Positions 26,446 through 35,440 of a stretch of 64,000 nt of DNA are shown in pieces. Position 1 is the first letter of the stretch. The number at the start of each line of letters is the position of its first letter. The DNA comes from Planctomycetota bacterium (GTDB lineage: Bacteria; Planctomycetota; PLA2; JAEUHO01). Position numbers and translations under genes: made by a program. The DNA lies in NCBI GenBank assembly GCA_029259775.1, contig JAJDEN010000036.1:1-64000 (forward strand). The letters are read 5' to 3'. A model generated the notes under the pieces. It saw only the letters and a program-made list of their open reading frames with translations. It did no database searches and was not told the origin of the DNA.

Positions 26446-26772
26446 ATGGCCGACGGCAGGGAGCTCCCCCACCAGCGCCTGCGCGCCTTCCAGGCGAAGA
26501 TCGACGCCACCTACGGGGAGCGCGACGCCTCCCGTGGCATCGCGGGCACGTACATGTGGTTCGTCGAGGAGGTCGGGGAGCTGGGCCGAGCGATCCGGAA
26601 GGGCGATGTCACCAATCTGGAGGCCGAAGTGGGCGATGTGCTCGCCTGGCTGACGACGCTCGCCTCGCTGAACGGCATCGACATGGAGCGAGCCGCCTCG
26701 CGCTACACGGCCGGCTGCCCGCGTTGTGGTTCTGTTCCGTGCGCCTGCCAACGCGGACCCGCGCGATCCTGA
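26446..26772 (+). CDS. MazG-like nucleotide pyrophosphohydrolase
   Basis: 108 aa, 11 bp after the phosphatase gene. The MazG EExxE metal motif is WFVEEVGELGRAI and the partner ExxD is EAEVGDVLAWL. A C-terminal cysteine cluster (GCPRCGSVPCAC) is known in a subgroup of short MazG-like proteins and may bind zinc. Probably hydrolyses non-canonical or excess NTPs to NMP and PPi; the exact substrate is unknown. Confidence 0.85.
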   Translation: MADGRELPHQRLRAFQAKIDATYGERDASRGIAGTYMWFVEEVGELGRAIRKGDVTNLEAEVGDVLAWLTTLASLNGIDMERAASRYTAGCPRCGSVPCACQRGPARS

Positions 26773-27301
26773 CACAACGCCTTTCTATGAAAGGACTTGT
26801 GGAACATCTACAAAGAATTACACGAAGTCAGTGGCCATACTATACGACACAAGGTAATGTGTCCGTACTGGCTTACTGGTCATGGCATCACCCCCCCTGG
26901 ATGCCGCGGGTCTTGAGCCATCGAATGCGAAGGGTTACGGCCCCTGGGACCTGGTCTCAGGGGCCGCTTTCGTTTTGGCGTCGTTCTGCGACGCAACGCC
27001 CTGCGGGATGCCTGCGCGCGAGGGCTGCGTGATACAGTTTCGCGCCGTTAGGGCAGCCTGCCTGGGGCGTCGTCGTCCCATGCCGTGCTGACAGGAGGTA
27101 GTGAGGTTCATCGGCCGACCGGGTGATCCCGGGGCGCCGACGAGCGATGTGGCCGAGGGTTCACGGAGGGCGATTTGTTCGCTTCCGTCTGTTCATGCCA
27201 CGCGCCTGAGGCTCATTCTCCCGCCCTTGCCAACCGAACATCCGATCAGGTGGTACGGCGGTCCCAGATGGGGTCGGCCGACCGCTTCGAGGAGCTCCGT
27301 T
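26773..27301. other. 529-bp gene-free region with AT-rich, highly structured part
   Basis: 26773-26880 is much richer in A+T than its surroundings. Visible structures: CCTTTC-TAT-GAAAGG (26780-26794), GACACA-AGGTAA-TGTGTC at about 26846-26863 extended by GCCA/TGGC arms, and GCGTCG-TTCTG-CGACGC (26978-26994). A GC stem with T-rich tail follows at 26939-26976. Just before the next gene is the palindrome GGTCGGCCGACC (27272-27283). It could hold a small RNA or a leader with promoter; no known riboswitch class is recognised. Confidence 0.5.
26939..26976 (+). terminator. Rho-independent terminator candidate
   Basis: Stem GGCCCCTG (26939-26946) with CAGGGGCC (26958-26965), then GCTTTCGTTTT on the plus strand. 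It would end the phosphatase-mazG transcript or a small RNA from the AT-rich stretch just upstream. Confidence 0.65.
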
Positions 27302-29575
27302 ATGATCGTGCGCAGGGCCTTCTTGATGCTGGCGCTCATTGGCGTCGCGGCGTCCTGTCAGTCCACCCCCCTCGACGACATCTGGCCCGGCTGCCAGGTC
27401 TGTGTCGAGGTCGCTCAGCCCGCGGCTCAGATCCCGACCTCATGTCGGATCGAGGAGCGTGTCTCGCCGCGCGTGGACTGCAACCCCGTACGTACCCAGC
27501 ACACGCTCGTCGTGACGGTGCTGGACCAGTGCGGCAACCCCATGCCCGGCCAGCGCGTCGAGTGGATCCTCTCGCGGTACCCGGAAGCCGTCGGTGACAT
27601 CGTCGCTGTCGACGACCAGTACGGCACGGGTCGCATCGCGCCGATGGCCGCTGCCTACCCCGGCAACAACGGCAACAAGATCGACAACCAGTACGCGGTG
27701 TCGGTCACCAACTGGGGCCCGGAGCTCATCGACGCGGGCAACAACTACCCGTACATGAGCGACAACGGCGCACGCCTGCCCGACATCACCGTCGGCCCGG
27801 GCGAGACCTGGCTCACGATCACGTCGACCCGCGAAGGCGTGACGGACATCATCATCTACATCCCGGGCATCCGGGACGGCACCAAGCACAAGTGCTGGGC
27901 CAAGAAGATCTGGGCCGACTTCAACGTCGAGTTCCCGGAGAGCGCTGTCAACACGCTCCCCGACGCATCCCACGACTTCCCCGTCACGATCACGCGCACG
28001 GACGGCTCCGGCATCCCCGGCCAGCCGGTCGAGGCCGAGATCATCGATGGCCCTACGGCGACCTTTGCCAACGGCCAGACAGTCCAGAAGCTCGAGACGA
28101 ACGCCAACGGCATCGCTGACTTCCAGTTGAAGAACTCGGGGGGGGCCACAGGCACCAACCGCATCCGGTTCACGGCCCTCGGCAGCTTCTACGGCGCCAC
28201 GTGCCCGCGTTCGCGCATCGTCACCAAGACCTGGCGCAAGGTCGCGCTCGAGGTCGACTGCACGTTCCCGAACGGCCCGACCGCCGCGACCGGCAAGACC
28301 TTCGCGAAGGTCATCACCGTGCGCAACACCGGCGACGCGCCGGCCGAGAACGTCACGCTGGAAGACACGCCGCAGGGCGGGCTCAACGTGGCCGACGGCT
28401 CGGTGTTCCCGATGAACCTCGGCACGCTGGCACCCGGCCAGACGGTGTCGAAGACGGTCAACTTCTCGGCCAACGCGGCCGGCACCTACAGCAACACGGT
28501 GCGTGTGCGCGGCGGCAACGCGACGGCCGAGAGCACATGCTCGATCGAGGTCACCGAGGGCAAGCTCGAGATCGCCAAGGTCTGTGACCCGACACGGGCC
28601 CAGGCCGGCAGCACGGTCCGCTTCGTGGTCACCGTGTCGAACTCCGGCCGCGCGCCGCTCGACAACGTCGTGGTCGTGGACGAGTTCCCGAAGGGCATCA
28701 AGCCCACGAGCCAGGCCAGCGCCAACCTCGGCACGATGATGCCGGGTGACAGCCAGGACGTCGTCTTCACCGGTGTCGCAGAGGCTCCGGGTACGTACAC
28801 GAACGTCGCCCGCGCCACGGCCGACGGCCAGCAGGAAGTCCGCGCGCAGTGCACGCTCGAGGTCGTCCAGTGCAAGCTCGAGATGGAGATGATCGGCCCC
28901 GACGAGATCTACTACGGCGAGGACGCCAACTTCACCCTGAAGGTCACCAACGTCGGCGACGGTCAGGCTGAGGGCTGTGTGGTCCGCGTCAACTACGGAA
29001 GCTGCCTCGGTGGCGGGTTCGAGGACGTCAACATCGGCCCGATGGCGCCGGGTGAGGTCTGGACCCACGACTGGAGCAAGACCGCTGTCGCGGTGGGTCC
29101 GTGCACGATCAGTGCGGACAGCAACTGTGGCGCTCGCTGTGAGATCCGCCGCGAAGCCGGCATCAAGGTCACGGGCCTGACGGCCCTCCAGGTCGAGATG
29201 ACCGACAAGGCCAAGGACGGCGTCGAAGCGGGCGTGTTCCGCGTCGGCGAGACGTTCCTCTACCGTCTGCGCGTCGAGAACGACGTCGGCACCGAAACCA
29301 CGCCCGAGATCAACGTGGTCTGGAACCTCCCGCCGGAGCTCGAGTACGTCTCGGGCAAGAGCATGTCGGGTGACGTCGTCGTCACGGGCTCGGGCAACTC
29401 CGCTCGCAGCGCCGACTTCGCCATGGGCGTCGGGGGTCGCATGGACTTCGAGATCCTCGTACGCGTCGTCTCGGCGCCGGCTTCGACGCTCGTCAAGACC
29501 GTCGCGCTCATCCAGCGCGCGGCCGACAGCGCCGAGCTCGCCAGCGAAAGCGAGAGCACGACGCTCAAGAAGTAG
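27302..29575 (+). CDS. Cysteine-rich DUF11-repeat lipoprotein (OmcB-like)
   Basis: 757 aa from ATG 27302 with GAGGAG before it. Lipoprotein signal MIVRRAFLMLALIGVAASC, lipobox AASC. Then an Ig-like region with conserved Cys, and from about residue 310 three to four DUF11 modules with phrases such as VRNTGDAPAENVTLEDTP, VSNSGRAPLDNVVVVDEFP and VTNVGDGQAEGC. More than 15 cysteines are spread at regular places (near module starts and ends), as in the chlamydial outer-envelope protein OmcB, which also has DUF11 repeats and forms disulfide-linked layers. It may be a disulfide-crosslinked envelope protein. It is preceded by a long AT-rich, structured upstream region. Confidence 0.78.
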   Translation: MIVRRAFLMLALIGVAASCQSTPLDDIWPGCQVCVEVAQPAAQIPTSCRIEERVSPRVDCNPVRTQHTLVVTVLDQCGNPMPGQRVEWILSRYPEAVGDIVAVDDQYGTGRIAPMAAAYPGNNGNKIDNQYAVSVTNWGPELIDAGNNYPYMSDNGARLPDITVGPGETWLTITSTREGVTDIIIYIPGIRDGTKHKCWAKKIWADFNVEFPESAVNTLPDASHDFPVTITRTDGSGIPGQPVEAEIIDGPTATFANGQTVQKLETNANGIADFQLKNSGGATGTNRIRFTALGSFYGATCPRSRIVTKTWRKVALEVDCTFPNGPTAATGKTFAKVITVRNTGDAPAENVTLEDTPQGGLNVADGSVFPMNLGTLAPGQTVSKTVNFSANAAGTYSNTVRVRGGNATAESTCSIEVTEGKLEIAKVCDPTRAQAGSTVRFVVTVSNSGRAPLDNVVVVDEFPKGIKPTSQASANLGTMMPGDSQDVVFTGVAEAPGTYTNVARATADGQQEVRAQCTLEVVQCKLEMEMIGPDEIYYGEDANFTLKVTNVGDGQAEGCVVRVNYGSCLGGGFEDVNIGPMAPGEVWTHDWSKTAVAVGPCTISADSNCGARCEIRREAGIKVTGLTALQVEMTDKAKDGVEAGVFRVGETFLYRLRVENDVGTETTPEINVVWNLPPELEYVSGKSMSGDVVVTGSGNSARSADFAMGVGGRMDFEILVRVVSAPASTLVKTVALIQRAADSAELASESESTTLKK

Positions 29576-29601
29576 GCCCAGGTCGCCGCGCCGCCATCTC
29601 A

Positions 29602-29649
29602 GTACCTCGCGGTACCGGTAGCTCGCCGTTCCGGTACCTCGCCGTTCCG
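29602..29649. repeat. Three tandem 16-bp units upstream of fhs
   Basis: Units at 29602, 29618 and 29634, consensus GTACCTCGCCGTTCCG with two or fewer changes. Lies between the DUF11 gene and fhs. No function is apparent. Confidence 0.8.
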
Positions 29650-29743
29650 GTGGCGCGGCGCGACCAACCCCCTGCAGAGGCACCCACCCACCCCTGGAAG
29701 GAGCGGCCGCGCCCCCGGTGCCGCGCCGTCCCCGCGAGAACGC

Positions 29744-31438
29744 ATGAAGAGTGACCTCGAAATCGCCCGCGAAGCCAAGCTCCAGCCGATCCAGGCGATC
29801 GGTGAGGCCGTCGGCCTGCTGCCCGATGAGATCGAGCCGCACGGCAAGCACATGGCAAAGGTCTCGCTGCGTGCGATCGCCCGCCTGGCGGATCGTCCGC
29901 GCGCCCGCTACGTGGTGGTGTCCGCCATCACCCCGACCCCGCTCGGCGAAGGCAAGACGGTCCACACGATCGGCCTCTCGCTCGCCCTGGCCAAGCTGGG
30001 CCGCAAGGTCGTCACCTGCATCCGACAGCCGTCCATGGGGCCGCTGTTCGGCATCAAGGGCGGCGCGGCCGGCGGCGGCTACAGCCAGGTCGTCCCGATG
30101 GAGCAGTTCAACCTGCACCTCACCGGCGACATCCACGCGGTCGGCGCAGCGCACAACCTCATCGCCGCGCACGTCGACGCCTCGATCCTGCTCAAGAACC
30201 GCTTCGGCTTCGATCCGGACACCGTCACCTGGCGCCGCGTCTCGGACACGAACGACCGGGTCCTGCGCGAGATCATCCTCGGCTTGGGCGGACCCAAGAA
30301 TGGCATCCCGCGCCGCTCCGGCTTCGACATCACGGTCGCGAGCGAGCTGATGGCAATCCTCGGACTGGCCACGAGCCTGCGCGACATGCGCAGGCGCATC
30401 GGTCGCGTGATCCTCGGCTACAGCAAGGATGGCAAGGCCATCACCGCCGAGGACACGAACTGCGCCGGCGCCGCGACGGTCGTCATGCGTGAGTCGATCA
30501 AGCCGACGCTGATGCAGACGATGGAGGGCACCGCCTGCTTCGTGCACGCGGGGCCGTTCGCCAACATCGCCCACGGCAACTCGTCCATCATCGCGGACCA
30601 GATCGCCGTACATCTCGGCGACTACGTCCTCACCGAGGCCGGCTTCGGCGCAGACATCGGCGCCGAGAAGTTCTTCAACATCAAGTGCCGCGCCTCGGGC
30701 CTCACGCCCGATGCCGCAGTCCTCGTCGCCACCGTGCGCGCCCTGAAGAGCCACAGCGGCCGCTTCAAGATCGTGCCGGGCAAGCCGCTCGACCAGGGCC
30801 TGCTCATGGAGGACCTCGACGCCCTCGGTGCCGGCATGCCGAACCTCGTCAAGCAGATCGAGAACCTGCGCGCCCACGGCGTGCCGGTCGTGGTCGCCAT
30901 GAACCGCTTCCCGACCGATACCCAAGCCGAGTACGACCTCATCCGCGAGGCCGCCATGCAAGCCGGCGCGCACGCGTGCGAGGTCAGCGAGGTCTTCGCC
31001 AAGGGTGGGGCGGGCGGCCTGGAGCTCGCCGAGGCGATCGAGAGCGCGTGCGAGGTCGGTGCCGACTTCAAGCACCTCTACGAGCTCGATCAGCCCGTCC
31101 GCGCGAAGATCGAGACGATCGCCACGCGCATGTACGGCGCGGACGGCGTCGACTTCCTGCCGCGCGCCGAGGAAGAGATCGATCACTACGAGGCGCTCGG
31201 CTACGGCAAGCTCCCCATCTGCATGGCGAAGACGCACCTCTCGCTATCGCACGACGCGCAGCAGAAGGGCCGACCGACGGGCTTCCGCCTGCCCGTGCGC
31301 AGCGTCCGCCTGGCGGCGGGCGCCGGCTTCCTCTACCCGCTCTGCGGCACGATGATGACCATGCCAGGACTCGGCTCCCGGCCGGCCCTCGAGCAGGTGG
31401 ACATCGACGACGACGGCCAGGTCGTAGGCTTGTTCTAG
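29744..31438 (+). CDS. fhs: Formate-tetrahydrofolate ligase
   Basis: 564 aa, family length. P-loop TPTPLGEGKT (63-72), then RQPSMGPLFGIKGGAAGGG, TGDIHAVGAAHNL, AGPFANIAHGNSS and the C-terminal LCGTMMTMPGLGSRPA. Makes 10-formyl-THF from formate, THF and ATP, feeding purine and fMet synthesis. Cytoplasmic. plsC follows 3 bp after the stop, so the two are probably cotranscribed although unrelated in pathway. Confidence 0.97.
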   Translation: MKSDLEIAREAKLQPIQAIGEAVGLLPDEIEPHGKHMAKVSLRAIARLADRPRARYVVVSAITPTPLGEGKTVHTIGLSLALAKLGRKVVTCIRQPSMGPLFGIKGGAAGGGYSQVVPMEQFNLHLTGDIHAVGAAHNLIAAHVDASILLKNRFGFDPDTVTWRRVSDTNDRVLREIILGLGGPKNGIPRRSGFDITVASELMAILGLATSLRDMRRRIGRVILGYSKDGKAITAEDTNCAGAATVVMRESIKPTLMQTMEGTACFVHAGPFANIAHGNSSIIADQIAVHLGDYVLTEAGFGADIGAEKFFNIKCRASGLTPDAAVLVATVRALKSHSGRFKIVPGKPLDQGLLMEDLDALGAGMPNLVKQIENLRAHGVPVVVAMNRFPTDTQAEYDLIREAAMQAGAHACEVSEVFAKGGAGGLELAEAIESACEVGADFKHLYELDQPVRAKIETIATRMYGADGVDFLPRAEEEIDHYEALGYGKLPICMAKTHLSLSHDAQQKGRPTGFRLPVRSVRLAAGAGFLYPLCGTMMTMPGLGSRPALEQVDIDDDGQVVGLF

Positions 31439-31441
31439 GCC

Positions 31442-32173
31442 ATGCGCGCGGTGCTGCGCTTCCTCCGCGTCGCCTGCTTCGTCTATCTCGCGTTCTGGTG
31501 GATGCTGCTGACGTTCGTCGTCGGCGTCATCATGCTCATTCCTGCACCGCGTTCGGCGCGCCTCTCGCATCCGTTCCTGCGCCTCTGGGGGCGCGGCATG
31601 CTCGCCCTGGGCGGGGTTGGCCTGCGCGTCGAGGGCCCCGGCACCTTCGATCCGGGTGAGGCGCGCATGCTCGTAGCCAACCACGGTTCCTACCTCGACC
31701 CGCCGGCGCTGGTCGGCGGCTTTCCGGGCCAGCTGCGTTTCGTGCTCAAGCAAGAGCTCATGCGCATGCCGTTCGTCGGCTGGTACGCGAAGCTCGCCGG
31801 CCACTTCCTGCTCGATCGCGGCAATCCCCGCGAGGGCAAGCGCGTCCTCGACCGGGCCATGGCGCGTGCCAAGCGCTACAAGCTCAGCCCGTTGGTCTTC
31901 CCGGAGGGCACCCGCTCACGCGACGGCAAGCTCGCACCGTTCAAGACGGGCGCGTTCCAGCTGGCCATCTCCGCGGGCATTCCCGTGCAGCCCATTGCCG
32001 TGATCGGCTCCTACGACATCATGCCGCGCGAAGCCGCTGCGCCGCGCTACGCCGGCGAGATCATCCTGCGTGTGGGCGAGCCGATCCCGATCGAGGGCTA
32101 CAAGGGCAGCCCCGGCCGCAAGGCGCTCGCCGAGCGTGTGCGGATCGCGATGCACGAGCTCGGCGTCGAGTAG
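31442..32173 (+). CDS. plsC: 1-acyl-sn-glycerol-3-phosphate acyltransferase
   Basis: 243 aa with an N-terminal transmembrane helix (about 12-36). Acyltransferase blocks: NHGSYLDPPAL (H-x4-D), the second block around DRGNPREGKRVLD, and FPEGTRSRDGKLAPFKTGAF. It acylates lysophosphatidic acid to phosphatidic acid at the inner membrane. Starts 3 bp after fhs. Confidence 0.92.
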   Translation: MRAVLRFLRVACFVYLAFWWMLLTFVVGVIMLIPAPRSARLSHPFLRLWGRGMLALGGVGLRVEGPGTFDPGEARMLVANHGSYLDPPALVGGFPGQLRFVLKQELMRMPFVGWYAKLAGHFLLDRGNPREGKRVLDRAMARAKRYKLSPLVFPEGTRSRDGKLAPFKTGAFQLAISAGIPVQPIAVIGSYDIMPREAAAPRYAGEIILRVGEPIPIEGYKGSPGRKALAERVRIAMHELGVE

Positions 32174-32207
32174 CGCTCACCCGGCGTGGAACGCCTGGCC
32201 CGAGCGG

Positions 32208-33176
32208 CTAGCGGGAACGCACCAGCAGTTCGCGGTCGATGTGCTCGTCCGTCAGCACGGCTTCGACGTCTTCGAGGAAACGGCGCCCATCGGTCACGTA
32301 GCCGGCGGTGGGCCGCACCGACGGCAGGCGCTCGTGGAACCAGCCGTTCAGCCCCTGCATGAACAGCTCGCGCGTGAGCTTGGCCGCCATGCTGGCCCAG
32401 CCGACGGCGAGCGAGACGCGATCGCCCTTGGTGACGAAGCGCACGTGCAGCAGCCGGTCGGGCAGGCGCACCCGGTAGCGTGCTTCATCCGCCGGACTCG
32501 CGGCGGGGCTCACGATCGCGAACGGGAACACGCGCGCCAGATAGCCCGCGTAGTCCCGGCGCCCACCCTGGCGGTCCATGATGACGAGTGCATCCTCGCC
32601 CGGATGGCGATCGAGGACGGACACGAGGAGCGTCGCCGACAGGAGGCCGAGCACGTTCGCCTTGTTGCGCACCGCGTCAAAGGAAGCGTTGAGCTCAGGC
32701 GCGTCCGTGGGCAAGACGCGCAGGTCGAGGGCCTGGACGCCTCGGGCAGCGAAGCGCTCGTCCAGCGGACCCGTCCACGGGTAGCGCGGCAGCTCGCAGT
32801 GCGAGAGGTCGCGGAACCAGGGCGCAGGATCGAAGGCCTCGGGCTGCCGATCGGAGTAGCGCACGATCAGGTCCTCGAGATGGGCCGGCGGGGGTGTCGC
32901 CATGGCGGAGGCGAAGAGACCGACGCCCCGCGCGAGCCCTTCGAGGCCGTGGCGCTGCTTCACGGCCTTCGAGTCGTCCACAGGCACGGGCAGCGGGCCC
33001 TCGCGGCGACCGCCGGCGGCACGCACCACGATCCCCTTGAGGCGCTTCCGGAGCCCACAGGCCCAGTCGTCGGCGCCCGAGCCGGCCTCGGGCTGCACGC
33101 GGAAGGCAGAGAGCCCGATGACGAGCGGTCCGAGCAGCGGTCCGTAGCCAGCCTCGTCGACGCCGATGTGCAGCAC
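32208..33176 (-). CDS. Divergent, enlarged RNase HII-like nuclease
   Basis: 322 aa from GTG 33176, with AGGAGG 8 bp before it; a longer open frame upstream is not coding. N-terminus IGVDEAGYGPLLGPLVIG follows the RNase HII IDEAGRGPLAGP box, with D7 and E8 kept but the GRG that senses the RNA 2'-OH changed to G10-Y11-G12. Further catalytic acids are likely in VIMDRQGGRRDY and KGDRVSLAVGWASMAAKLTRE, and RPTAGYVTDGRRF matches the HKGYxT end. It is ~120 aa longer than normal RNase HII, mainly through an insertion in the first half. It probably cleaves RNA in RNA-DNA hybrids, with altered junction recognition. Confidence 0.78.
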   Translation of the reverse strand: MLHIGVDEAGYGPLLGPLVIGLSAFRVQPEAGSGADDWACGLRKRLKGIVVRAAGGRREGPLPVPVDDSKAVKQRHGLEGLARGVGLFASAMATPPPAHLEDLIVRYSDRQPEAFDPAPWFRDLSHCELPRYPWTGPLDERFAARGVQALDLRVLPTDAPELNASFDAVRNKANVLGLLSATLLVSVLDRHPGEDALVIMDRQGGRRDYAGYLARVFPFAIVSPAASPADEARYRVRLPDRLLHVRFVTKGDRVSLAVGWASMAAKLTRELFMQGLNGWFHERLPSVRPTAGYVTDGRRFLEDVEAVLTDEHIDRELLVRSR

Positions 33177-33374
33177 GCGCGCGCACCTCCTGCTGCCGGA
33201 TATAGCACGGCAAACCGCAGCGCAGGTGACCCATGGATGACGGGAGGGCCTGGGAAGGGCGGATTCGGCCGCGTCGGATTGCCGTCCTGCGAGCAGCCGC
33301 CCGAAGACGGGGTACAATTGGGAGAGCAGCCGCATCCGGCCGGTTGGATCCCGACCCACGGAGGATTCTCAACC

Positions 33375-33659
33375 ATGCACTCGGCGACCCAGACGAAGAC
33401 CACGACCACCAAGATCACGACCACCATGATGAGGCGCAGCCTCCTCGTGCGGTCGACAGCCATCGTGCTCATGCTCATGTGCCTCGCAGGCACCATGACG
33501 GCATGCGGCAGCGGCGGCGCGGTGGCAGGTGCTGTCATCGGCGCAGCCGTCGGCGGCGCGATCGGTTCGACGTACGACGACCCGTACTACGACGACGGCT
33601 ACTACTACGACCCCTACTACTACAAGGCGGAAGCCGTCGAGTACGACGACACCTGGTAG
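33375..33659 (+). CDS. Small Gly-zipper, Tyr-rich lipoprotein
   Basis: 94 aa from ATG 33375 (GGAGG 10 bp upstream); an internal Met-Met at 33426 is an alternative start that gives a cleaner signal peptide. Lipobox-like MTAC, then a glycine zipper AGAVIGAAVGGAIGS, then a Tyr/Asp-rich tail (DDPYYDDGYYYDPYYY). Glycine-zipper lipoproteins insert in or line the outer membrane. Function unknown. Confidence 0.75.
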   Translation: MHSATQTKTTTTKITTTMMRRSLLVRSTAIVLMLMCLAGTMTACGSGGAVAGAVIGAAVGGAIGSTYDDPYYDDGYYYDPYYYKAEAVEYDDTW

Positions 33660-33756
33660 CACGCGTCGGCCCCCCGGTGGGAGACGGCTTGCCGGCGCCC
33701 GCCTCCCCCTGTCTCGCCGCTCCCCGGTCCTGGCTACGGACGGCGGCCGCGCAGGG

Positions 33757-34092
33757 TCACTTCAGTTTCTTCAGCAGATCGTGCAGGACCTCGTTCACGA
33801 GCCCCATGGCCTCCTGCTGCTTCTCCAACGTGCGATCGACGCTGGACGCATGCTTGGCGGCCTGCTCCATGTAGCTCTGGAACTGCTTGTTCAGGGTCTG
33901 CTGCGAGTCGAGCACGCCTTGCAGGTCGCCATTGATCTTCTGCTGGAACATCTGGAACGCCTCGAGACGGACGACACGGTCCCGCAACCCGGCGTCGGCG
34001 TCGGGCGCGGCCTTGCCGCCGCACGCCACCCCACCCAACGCGACCAGGTTGAGAAGTCCTACGACCAGCAGGGCCTTGCGCAGTCCATCCAT
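33757..34092 (-). CDS. Coiled-coil lipoprotein
   Basis: 111 aa, GGAGGTGA before ATG 34092. Signal with lipobox GVAC (Cys24), then a long amphipathic helix (38-110) rich in Gln/Leu with heptad spacing, predicted coiled coil, ending in LLKKLK. General form is like Lpp or small trimeric coiled-coil lipoproteins; specific role unknown. Confidence 0.75.
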   Translation of the reverse strand: MDGLRKALLVVGLLNLVALGGVACGGKAAPDADAGLRDRVVRLEAFQMFQQKINGDLQGVLDSQQTLNKQFQSYMEQAAKHASSVDRTLEKQQEAMGLVNEVLHDLLKKLK

Positions 34093-34141
34093 GCTTCACC
34101 TCCGGCCCGAGCGTAGCCGCAACAGGGAAGCAGGCTCGGCA

Positions 34142-34663
34142 CTACTCGCCGTCGTAGTCCACCAGGCTCTGGGTCGGGACGCCCAGGGCCTCGATGCGGC
34201 GCTGCCCGCCCAGATCAGGCAGGCTGACGATGAACGCTGCACCGAGCACCTCGGCGCCTGCCCGGCGCAACAGCTTCACGGCGGCTTCCGCCGTTCCGCC
34301 GGTGGCGATCAGGTCGTCCACGACGAGGATCCGATCGCCCTCACGGACCGCGTCGATGTGGATCTCGACCGCGTCGGACCCGTACTCGAGCTCATACTCC
34401 TCGATGAGCGTCGTATGCGGCAGCTTGCCGCGCTTGCGGACCGGAATGAAGCCGATGGAGAGCTGGTGCGCAACCGCGCCACCCAGGATGAAGCCGCGCG
34501 CCTCGATGCCGGCGACCCCATCGATCTTGGCGCCCGCCCACGGCTGGACGAGTTGGTCGATGCTCACACGGAACGCGCGAGCATCTCCCATCAGGGTCGT
34601 CACATCACGAAACTGGATGCCCGGCTTGGGGTAGTCCGGGATCGTTCGGATCTTCTCGCGCAT
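34142..34663 (-). CDS. apt: Adenine phosphoribosyltransferase
   Basis: 173 aa from ATG 34663, the family start ([20 protein letters not shown]). PRPP loop [16 protein letters not shown], adenine-side motif [16 protein letters not shown] and RKRGKLP. Salvages adenine to AMP. The frame is open upstream but without family sequence. Confidence 0.95.
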   Translation of the reverse strand: MREKIRTIPDYPKPGIQFRDVTTLMGDARAFRVSIDQLVQPWAGAKIDGVAGIEARGFILGGAVAHQLSIGFIPVRKRGKLPHTTLIEEYELEYGSDAVEIHIDAVREGDRILVVDDLIATGGTAEAAVKLLRRAGAEVLGAAFIVSLPDLGGQRRIEALGVPTQSLVDYDGE

Positions 34664-34784
34664 CAGGTCCAAGCTGTCGCCCTCCGTCCCATGAGGCCTC
34701 CCTGCATACACGCGCCCCCCCCTCGGACGCCAGCCCGCGCCGGACCGCACGTTGGCTAGCGAAACGTCCACCGGATGGCGGGCG

Positions 34785-35066
34785 TTATCGCACGGGCCGA
34801 CTGGGGAACGGCCGCGGTGTTTGCGACCACCCGTTGGGATCTGGTTCCCCGAAGACCATGGGCGGCGGCAAGGGGCACTCGTAGGGACCGCCCTCCCACG
34901 GATCGCCGCCACGATCGAGGGGGTCCCGGCCGTCGCCCGTCACGCTGTCGCCTGTCACGACGTCTGCCGGGAGCGGCGACGGCCCGGCGACCAGCGACCC
35001 CAGATCATGCTGACAGCCCGAGCCCGCGAGGGTCAGCAGCAGCAAGGCAAGGCGCGCGCGATGCAT
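34785..35066 (-). CDS. Small lipoprotein of unknown function
   Basis: 93 aa from ATG 35066. Signal peptide [18 protein letters not shown] with lipobox GSGC. The mature part is Pro/Gly/Asp-rich with one further Cys (PYECPLPPP) and no predicted fold. Its own start is more likely than the upstream in-frame ATG because the signal begins here. Confidence 0.6.
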   Translation of the reverse strand: MHRARLALLLLTLAGSGCQHDLGSLVAGPSPLPADVVTGDSVTGDGRDPLDRGGDPWEGGPYECPLPPPMVFGEPDPNGWSQTPRPFPSRPVR

Positions 35067-35440
35067 GCCGAGATGAACGCCCGCCGCGCCCCGCGGTTCA
35101 CCGCATGCGATGCGGAGGTGGCGTGACCGATCTGGAGTCCGGCCACCGAAGCCCGCGCGGCTACCTCGGTACACCCGCCGACAGGTGCGCCTAGCTGGCC
35201 CTCGATCCCGCGAGTCGATCCATCAGGCATGGGGGATCCTAGGCCCAGGCCGAACGGCCCCCGGCACTGTCCGTACCCACGAGCCCACCTCCTATAGGTC
35301 CTCGCGCCACACGCGATCGCAAGGCGCGCACCGACGCGCGGTCGCACAAACCCCAGCACCGGCCCTCCTCACAACGCGACAGGGCCTGGCCTACCGCATG
35401 GCTGACCGCCGGCCGTTTTCCTCGGGAAAGGAGTCGCTGC
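35067..35440. other. 374-bp gene-free region before the FG-GAP lipoprotein
   Basis: No frame here has a convincing start site or product. GGAAAGGAGT at 35423-35432 is the ribosome binding site of the next gene. No repeats or strong hairpins were found. Confidence 0.4.

Noticed and set aside
26882-27091. 69-codon frame in the structured intergenic region
   Set aside because: Runs through a terminator hairpin and has no ribosome binding site or recognisable product.
27440-31237. 1265-codon minus-strand open frame
   Set aside because: Antisense to the DUF11 gene and fhs, which both have clear families; a high-GC artefact.
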